Source of the DNA: Cryptomeria japonica
Taxonomy: Eukaryota > Streptophyta > Pinopsida > Cupressales > Cupressaceae
Length of the DNA: 64,000 bases
Assembly: GCF_030272615.1 (NCBI RefSeq)
Contig: NC_081412.1
Coordinates: 20,807,932 to 20,871,931, forward strand
Direction: 5' to 3'
The position numbers and the translations under genes are program-made. Position 1 is the stretch's first letter. Each line of letters begins with the position of its first letter. Shown piece after piece: positions 57,104-64,000 of this stretch. The notes beneath the pieces are model-generated. The model had not been told where the DNA came from. It did not search any database and was given only the letters and a program-made list of their open reading frames with translations.

Positions 57104-57986
57104 TGTAATAGACCTACAATCCAAATTTGAGGCAAAATTCCAGGGACTCAATCTTCCAACTTGACTCGCTCCCATTAGTTTCGGCTCTGAAAAATTGCAA
57201 ACCTATTTTTGTAGCTTCATCAACTATTCCTACACACATAGAAAAGAGGAAATTGTTGGGGAGAAAGGGGTTTGCCTGAGTCAAACCTTACTTTTGGAAT
57301 TAAAATTGAAATAGAATTGAAATAAACTTGAAAGGAAAGCATGTCGTTAGGTAGCAGAGGCTAGATCTGAAAATGGAAGTGTCTTATACCTTGATGATGA
57401 TGCACGTGCTTATTTGAAGATGATCATGAATGTTGATTCAATAGCATGACTCCAAGCAAAAGGCATAAAAGGAAATCATAAAATAAATTCTTACGTGAAG
57501 GTTATTGAAGGTTGTCATAATGTATGCTTAAATATTTGAATACTTGCATGAAATCATGATCTCTCTATGATTTGATGGTTGATTCTAAAAATGAGGGAGG
57601 ATACCTTTCTGATATACCTCTCTCAAGCATTTCATGGTACAAAACATAGATCATGCCAACACGGGAAAATATTTCCTTCTAAATCCACTAGACCATTATG
57701 TGAACCAAATTTAGGACCGAATTAGGGGGAGCAAGGCGCCCAAAGCGACCTGCTCCTGAGAATGGGATACCATAGGTGCTTTGATCCCTCCAAGATGGTC
57801 CTAAATGAGGAGGAAATCCTAGAATGATATGTTGAAATGGGTTGTGATGAGCGGAATCAGACGTGGGAGGCTATTCATGCTAAAATAGAGCTTAGTTGAG
57901 CAAGAAATTGCATAGGGATGCAATTTATAGTGTGACACAAGCATGCAATATTTGAGGAGGAGATGTTAGATCATGATGTCATGATA
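57104..57986 (-). repeat. Element I 5' LTR (minus strand)
   Basis: The reverse complement runs from TGTATCATGAC to CTATTACA and is collinear with element A's LTR: GGTCCTAAATTTGG, AAGGTATAAGACACTTCC, the GGTTTGACTCAGGCAAACC hairpin, then TTTCCTCTTTTCTATGTGTGTAGG. Divergence is high. Edges are estimates. Confidence 0.6.
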
Positions 57987-60070
57987 CATTCCTAATTTTG
58001 TAGTTGAAGCTTTGAAAATGATCTAGATAGTTCTCTTGTTATTGATTACATTGGTTACACACTTTGGATATCTATAAGAGTGAGTTTTTGCATTTGGATC
58101 TTAACACGGATAAATCAATTATAGGCACTCAGATACTTAATAACTGAGATGAAGTGAGATTTCTTTTGTGTTTAGAGACATATATTAAAATTTTTACTCT
58201 TTTGAAATTTTAATAGAATGGTTGGGAAACCTTCACTTGAATATGGGCATGTGTTCATGATGAATTTAAGAGGATATTAATTTTTAAGAGACCCATTTTT
58301 TCTTGGTGCACCTTGGAGGTGTGGTCCCATTCCCCGCTCTTTATCTACTCAATCAATAATAATATGATTAGTATTTCTCAATTTTCATATGCATTATATT
58401 TTATGCTTTGTCTTCTAATGCATATGGATCTTGAACTATGTTTGTTAGTTTTGAGGTGTTCATTTGAAGAATTTTTGGAATGTTTATCTTCTTGTGCATA
58501 TGAGTTTGATTTATGGTGTCATTTATTAGAAGTTTAAGAGATATTATTGGGATTCCTCTTGGCTTTGGGAATTAGATTTGAGTTTGATATTACTTGGTTA
58601 TAAAGTCTTCATTGATCTTATTTTTATTAAATAACCTTATTTTTTATATATGAGGTTAAACATTTGGATGTTGTTGTGGATTTTAGTTGGGATTAAGAAG
58701 GAGATCTTACTTGGAACAACTAGGATTTTGAGGTGTTGGTATAAGGACATTTTATGTTTTATAAGTTCCCCCTATTTTTTATATGGATATTTCCTAGAGA
58801 TTCATGTTCACTTGATTTAGTATGGTGGACTTAAGAGAGTTATAGTAAGTTGTAAGAGATTATGAATTTTTTTCACGTGTATGGGTCATTATGATTTTTA
58901 TTTATTACTACATTTGTTTGATTATGAGCCACACCTTTGTATGAGTGTTGATTGATAGACTTGGAATTATTTGATCTATTTTTAGATTTAATATTACGCA
59001 TGCACTGGGAGTTTCTAAATGTGTATATTCTTCATTGATGGGTTTCATATAGGGATCTTGTGATTGCAACTCGTTGGATGAACAAGTTGCTAGCATGAGT
59101 TATGTTGATATTTGAATACCTTAAAGGTATGGATGATTGGAATTATTAGAATTATTTTTCTAGTCATATGATAAGTTTCTCTTGATATCTACGTGCATCC
59201 TTAATATCACTTGGATTTGATTCTTGTTTTCTTTTGATTGGTGCATCTTCAACCTGACTTTCTTATTTTCTTTCATAGGTGGCATGTTGGAGGGAAAGAG
59301 GACTTATTGATTGTAATGGTGCTCATGTTATGTATAAAAAAACCATTTGTTGTAATGATTAGACATCTTAAGTTTCGAGAAATTAATGTAACAATAAAAT
59401 GCACTTATCCTCCTCTTATATCTTCACATAAATTGATTGCAACTAACATAATATTATATAAATATACATTTCAATATTCTACAACTGAGTCCTAATCTTC
59501 ATCTTAAGAGAATAAACCTTTTTATTCATAATTGTTGGTTAACAAATTTTGTTCTCTTAAAAAATGTGACAATGTTGACTCCTAGCCCAGACAAGAGAAC
59601 AAACTATTAACAACAGTTGGAGAAGTTGTGATTGCTTTGCAACTTTCCTCTGAATTTGAGAGGTACAACTCCCTCTTATGATATGAATTTAGGTTTTCAC
59701 TAGGTATGCTTTTAACTAGAAATTAGGAAAGGAAAGCTTTACAAACTAAAAAGGAGAAAATAAAGATGAGATTAACCACACATGATCTTCATAGCAAAGT
59801 GCAAAAATCAATATTCATGTAAATTAAACAAAAATCATCCACTAGCATTCATACAAAGATTTCTACCAGTAAATGATCATCACATAAAAGAGATCAGTAA
59901 CAACAACATGCATCACATTCACCTCGAATCCAAAATAACATAGGAAACTATTCTCCACTCTAGCACAAAGTCTAAAATCAAGAACATATATATTCCCACA
60001 TTCAATGAATTGTCCAAATATAAATGTTGATGAGAGCATCAAATATAGATTAGAAATCTAATTGAATTAG
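57987..60070. other. AT-rich DNA without recognisable features
   Basis: I see no coding homology, LTR ends or structured repeats here. The frames at 58313-58537 and 59238-59495 are short and have no motifs. A TTTCTTTCATAG acceptor-like sequence near 59270 is not followed by an exon I can support. Confidence 0.4.
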
Positions 60071-60104
60071 CACAACGTATTCTTCAAATAAAATTCCATT
60101 AAGC

Positions 60105-60110
60105 TTTATT
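60105..60110 (-). terminator. Possible polyadenylation signal for the 60372-60489 exon
   Basis: AATAAA on the minus strand about 260 nt after the stop codon. Such hexamers are common in AT-rich DNA, so this is only suggestive. Confidence 0.25.
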
Positions 60111-60371
60111 AAAAATGTATTGTTACTGTCAATTGAAAATAAAAATAGTTTCAGAGAAAAATCCGGACCCATACCAAAGGTTCCCACCAGCCTTAAATAG
60201 TTCAGCATGAAACTAAAAATAATGCACTTTTGAGGATAGATGACTAACGAAAGTTTAAAACATAATTTAAAAAATAAACATTCCACCGAGACCAACAATT
60301 TTTAGCCAAAGACTTGAAAAAAAAACTAACTAGCTAATGAGAAACTAAAGAACCACCACGTCCCCATCTAC

Positions 60372-60489
60372 TTATTCATCTTCTAGTTCCACCACATCAT
60401 CTGTTGCCTCTTGATTTTCCATTGTTGCATCCATTACACTGACCTGAAGTTGTTGTGCCACATGTGGATTTACTTTCCCTCTGTATGCT
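60372..60489 (-). CDS. Possible terminal exon of a host gene or gene fragment, product unknown
   Basis: On the minus strand ATTTCAG at 60496-60490 looks like a splice acceptor. It is followed by an exon of 118 nt whose translation begins AYRGKVNPHVAQQL and ends in the acidic EATDDVVELEDE and a TAA stop (60374-60372). The downstream minus-strand sequence resembles a 3' UTR with an AATAAA at 60110-60105. The composition is unlike the retroelement coding around it. No upstream exon was found in the window; the putative intron contains a copia-type LTR fragment (60534-60840). It may be a real last exon or a captured or degraded gene piece. Confidence 0.3.
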
Positions 60490-60533
60490 CTGAAATCAAA
60501 GAGAATTGGTGATATATTCTCTATTGTAGATTT

Positions 60534-60840
60534 TGTTGGACATTGTTGTTGCTAGGATATGTTGTTGTCATTGATGTCAACATACTCCTGTGATTTATTG
60601 CTCTGGTGATTGCACATTGGTTTATTGGGATCATGGTTCAATGTATGGAGTATTTCTAGTATCATTACATCCTTCTGTATTGGTTTTGGTGATTCAACAA
60701 GCTTAATTGATCATATCATATGATCTAGTTTGCAATTTATTTTTTTGATCAGTGCTTTGCAAAGTTCAGTATTTTCTCTGGTATATTGCGGTGCGATTAA
60801 AACTTGAGCTGTGATTTTGGGAGAAAAGTAGAAATATCAA
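60534..60840 (+). repeat. Fragment of a copia-type LTR
   Basis: Starts TGTTGGACATTG and has the GTTGTCATTGATGTCAACAT phrase that also occurs early in the LTRs of elements E and H. It fades out by about 60840; there is no internal domain. Confidence 0.45.
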
Positions 60841-61079
60841 AATAAACTCTTAGTCTAGTACACACATCATCCCTGTAATTTTTGCCTTTGCTAGATGAAG
60901 AACAATTATACAATAGCCCATAATACCAAAATGGGATTTTTGAGGAAAAAAACTATAAAAGTACTTTGGTATAAATTTCCCTAAATAATAGAACATTGAG
61001 AAAACACTAATTAGATACATGTAACATGTAATATTATAGTAAAGGATTTCATGAACCAACTTTCAGACCCTTTGGCTTC

Positions 61080-62475
61080 TGCACTTAATCTCCAAAGAGA
61101 GAGAGTATTCAAACAAGAAGAAAAGTTGAAGGAGTTGGCTATTCAAACAATTTCCTCTACAATCACACCTCTATAGAAGACAAAGGTGATGGAATTTCAA
61201 GCAAAGGAGTTCTGATCAAAGCAAATGATAAATAAGCTAATATTGGAGGAACTAAACATCACCCATACAGTCAAAGTGGAGATTACAAAAGCCACAACAA
61301 AAGCCTACCAACAAATCAGTGATAAGGAAGCAAATTATAACATAATTTCTTTAGCATTTTCTTCACAACCTCCTTGGAATTATACACCCTCTACCTCTAT
61401 AGTCTCTCCAATGTAGCCCATCAAGTACTTCTTAGTCAAACAACAATAGATTCAACTACTGGCCCCATCACAATTGCTCTAGCTACTATTAAAAAGCACA
61501 CAAGTAGATATAGGGAGCATCTCTCCTCCGTAGAAGTTTCAATTAGGGGACAACTATTATTACTAAGGATACAAATAGGTATAAGGAGCATCTTCCCTCT
61601 ATAGAAGTTTCAAATAGGGGACAATTATTGTTAGCAAGGACACAAGTAGATATAGGGAGCATCTCCCTTTTGTAGAATTTTCAATTAGGGTAAATTTTCC
61701 ATTAGACAACCTGAGATGAGATTCTAAAACATGTGGCAAATTTAGATCAGATAGAAGAAATAGTAAAATAATTATTAAGTCCCTCATCTTAAAGGGGACT
61801 CATTATAGTCCTTACCGATGCAGTTACAAATATTGATAGGTGTAGTACTTCAAGACCTCACCCTAGAAAAGGACACCATCCAACAATAATTGCAAGTGAA
61901 ATTCTAGAAAATAAAGATGAATGAAGAAAGGCAAAAGGTGTGTTGCTTCTCAATCTACCCCGAGAATCACATTAACATAGTGAAAACTACTGAAGGAAAA
62001 ATCAATGTCAAAATAATATCTTCTTGCAGTGGCCAACTAGTATGGCGTCAAAAAAAGTCCAGATGGACACCTTGGAGGTAAATATTCCACAAATATCCTA
62101 GACCTATGGTGCCTTGAAGGATATGGATATGGATGGTTGTGATATGAATGGATGATCAATACTAGAAACTACAAGAATAGAGGAATAAAGCCTAAAATGA
62201 GTTCCATCAATTAAGGGAGTTTGTCAATCTAAGGATAGCTCACTTTACCAAAATCCTATAGGAGGCCCAAAACTTCATACAGAACATTCAGATTCCTACT
62301 ACAATTTTGGAAGTAAGAAAATATATGGTACAACTACAAATTCACATCAATAAGCTTTAGTTGGTGAAGAAGCAACAAGATCAAAATTTTGATGCCCTCT
62401 AAGATATCTAAAAGGCATTACTTTGGTGTGACAAATTTGACTTGTGAAAGAGTCAAAGTTTCAAAGAGGGGATGA
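61080..62475 (+). pseudogene. Element J coding remnant
   Basis: A stop-rich coding trace. It starts LASALNLQRERVFKQEEKLKELA, continues at 61225-61416 with a helical, Lys/Glu-rich stretch, includes the 71-bp repeat array (61500-61697), and ends with WCDKFDL and KSQSFKEGMML next to a purine tract and LTR start. The helical content and its place just before an LTR suggest a structural protein of a non-autonomous LTR element. No CCHC, RT or integrase motif is visible. Confidence 0.35.
61500..61697 (+). repeat. 71-bp tandem repeat, 2.8 copies
   Basis: Units begin ACAAGTAGATATAGGGAGCAT at 61500, 61571 and 61642, each with a CTCCCTYYGTAGAAGTTTCAATTAGGGGACAA core. The spacing is exactly 71 bp, with about 10 differences between units. 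71 is not a multiple of three, so the array does not keep one reading frame. Confidence 0.85.
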
Positions 62476-62960
62476 TGTTAGCAGAAAATAGATGTAAAGA
62501 TAGAGATCTAGAGAACTTACTGCATCTTACCACATGAAGTTTACATAACATGAGCTTTGGAAAATAAGATGTAATTTAGGGATGTTATCTAAGTGTCACA
62601 ACTCATTTAATATATACAAGTAGATCATAAGATCCATTCACTAGTAACATGGAGAATAGAATGGGTAAATAACAGGAATACAAAATAGTGAGACAAAAGA
62701 AGATATAAGGAATGCATACATTAATGTATGGAGATATAAGGATATGTACTATGTACCATCTAGATATAAATGAATACAAACACTTCTAAGTCTTGATATA
62801 TATGGTGTGTATGATTTTATTTTGATTTATAACTAATATTTGTTCTATATGTAATTTCATTTACCTTTAATAAGACTTAGTTCAAGGTACAAAACTATAA
62901 CACTAAGAGATCATTGGGTCTCAGAACTCCAACATGTGTCCCTCATATTTCTTGCTAACA
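62476..62960 (+). repeat. Candidate 3' LTR of element J
   Basis: TGTTAGCAGAAAATAG follows a purine-rich stretch (CAAAGAGGGGATGA) and the candidate end is CTTGCTAACA (TG...CA). No partner LTR is present in the window, so the limits are provisional. Confidence 0.4.
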
Positions 62961-63059
62961 CTTGTCTTACTTCTTATTCTTTTTCTTCTCTTTCTTTTTT
63001 TATCTACCACAAATATCAAGATCCTTCTTATCTATTTCAAAAGATTTTATTTACATATC

Positions 63060-63591
63060 TTCAAACAATAATGATGCAACCACATAATATATCTTGAATG
63101 TGGTATTGGTACTCCCAATGACCATGATAAGGTGGTCTCGTAAGTCTAAAAAATACCACAAATCCATACATCGATCTTGCTCCTCCATTTTATCACCAAT
63201 GGAACTCAACTAGACAACAAGAATATTAAAGCTATTTAGGTGATCTACACTAGATCCTCCATCTTCAAAGAGTACAACTTCTTCCTCAAGAAAAAATTAT
63301 TTACCAATGATTTCTCTTGATAAATTTGACCAAAGATCATTCCATAGATTTATCACTAAGGCCACTTCATGAACATTTAGTAACACAGAGTCAACCAAAA
63401 AAAATCTTACAAGACCCTTAGCCTTCTAATCCATTAGATCATAGTCTTCATATTTTCATATCTACTAGCTTTGTGGATATAGAAACCCATAGGTCTTTAT
63501 CAACCATCATATTCTCCATCTTTACTTTCCACAACTCAAATTTTTGTCCATTGAAATTTTCCATCTCTACCCTCCCAAATGTGTTATCCAT
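63060..63591 (-). pseudogene. Copia gag remnant of element K
   Basis: ATG at 63591 (minus) gives MDNTFGRVEMENFNGQKFELW, then KVKMENMMVDKDLW. After a broken stretch it continues LWSNLSREIIGK, SSVDHLNSFNILVV, LSSIGDKMEEQDRC, LIMVIGSTNTT. This is the UBN2-type gag of Ty1/copia, similar to that of element C (13438-13683). Frameshifts and stops interrupt it; it is cut off near 63060 and no pol follows on the minus strand. Confidence 0.7.
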
Positions 63592-63616
63592 CTCCTTCCC
63601 ATTTCAAGATATTATG

Positions 63617-63630
63617 TGAAATCTACCACT
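63617..63630 (-). promoter_or_regulatory. Degenerate primer binding site of element K
   Basis: On the minus strand AGTGGTAGATTTC directly follows the presumed LTR end TTTCA; compare AGTGGTATCAGAGC in element C. Confidence 0.4.
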
Positions 63631-64000
63631 TGAAATAAGATTAGTACAAAAAATCCTCCACTTTAAAAATAAAACCAAAGTTGACTAGGTTCCTATACCC
63701 ACTAAAGGGAAGCAATGATTGTGGAACACTCTTACTACACCAATCTATGAGGAGTTTTGTATTTATTTTTTATTTTTTAACAATTATAGTGATGAATATA
63801 TACACAATACAAAGAAGATCAAATAATAACACATGTAAGTGTAAAACCACACAACATGAGATATACATGGGAAAACCTTTTCAAGAGAAAAGTCTCATAC
63901 TTTAAAAGCCTACTCAATGTATTGCAAATTAAAGGATGATTACAAGCACTCGCAGATAAAGTATCTTGTAAGAGTTTACAATTTTGATTTATTGAGAAAT
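63631..64000 (-). repeat. Element K 5' LTR, runs out of the window
   Basis: The reverse complement has CTTTTCTCTTGAAAAGGTTTTCCCATG and GTTGTGTGG, matching the CCCTTGAAAGGGTTTTCCCC..GTTGTGGTATG block of element C's LTR. The outer end is beyond 64000. Confidence 0.55.

Noticed and set aside
60050-60298. 82-codon minus-strand frame
   Set aside because: It falls in the presumed 3' UTR of the 60372-60489 exon and shows no motif.

Overview
This window looks like intergenic DNA from a seed plant with a very large, repeat-filled genome. A conifer or other gymnosperm is my best guess, by inference only. The basis is many old, diverged and mutually nested LTR retrotransposons, plant-type LINEs with a terminal RNase H domain, Ty1/copia elements with initiator-Met-tRNA primer sites, low GC content, and no recognisable complete host gene. 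Almost every reading frame is a broken piece of a transposable element. Elements are lettered A to K here.

Layout. 1-8276: element A, a pol-less element of probable Ty3/gypsy ancestry (two LTRs plus an extra truncated LTR) that carries a related solo LTR (3263-4381). 8277-12492: element B, a minus-strand LTR element with several CCHC knuckles and no pol. 12494-18130: element C, a degenerate copia element. 18131-20752 and 38462-38930: two tandem copies of an uncharacterised AT-rich repeat. The second copy is split by a nest of insertions: a LINE (20767-38447) contains minus-strand element D (21287-36432), which contains plus-strand copia element E (24666-32160). 39305-45648: element F, a deleted copia element containing a TIR-bounded segment (42034-44337) that itself contains a minus-strand LINE tail. 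46786-48500: element G, a fragment of the B/D family. 48505-51977: a second copy of the LINE type seen at 20767. 51979-54999: element H, a copia 3' part with LTR. 55377-57986: element I, a minus-strand relative of A. 60072-60489: a possible terminal exon and 3' UTR of a host gene or gene fragment. 61080-62960: element J. 63060-64000: element K, the 5' end of a minus-strand copia.

Two things look least familiar. First, the LINE lineage at 20767-38447 and 48505-51977 carries an extra open reading frame (about 550-575 codons) downstream of the RNase H end of ORF2, followed by a 3' hairpin and an A-rich tail. In the first copy a 14-bp target duplication, together with a paralogous empty site at 19289-19302, brackets RNase H, the extra ORF and the tail as one insertion. 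Second, elements B, D and G belong to a family of LTR elements with no protease, integrase or reverse transcriptase. They encode an array of up to four CCHC knuckles with coiled coils and a conserved second protein, called ORF-X here, with blocks shared by all three copies.

Nothing in the window looks currently active. In element E all five in-frame stops can be explained by C-to-T change, and the second Asp of the reverse transcriptase YxDD box is Glu. The parts that work together do so only inside each ancestral element: LTR promoter, primer site, coding region and polypurine tract.
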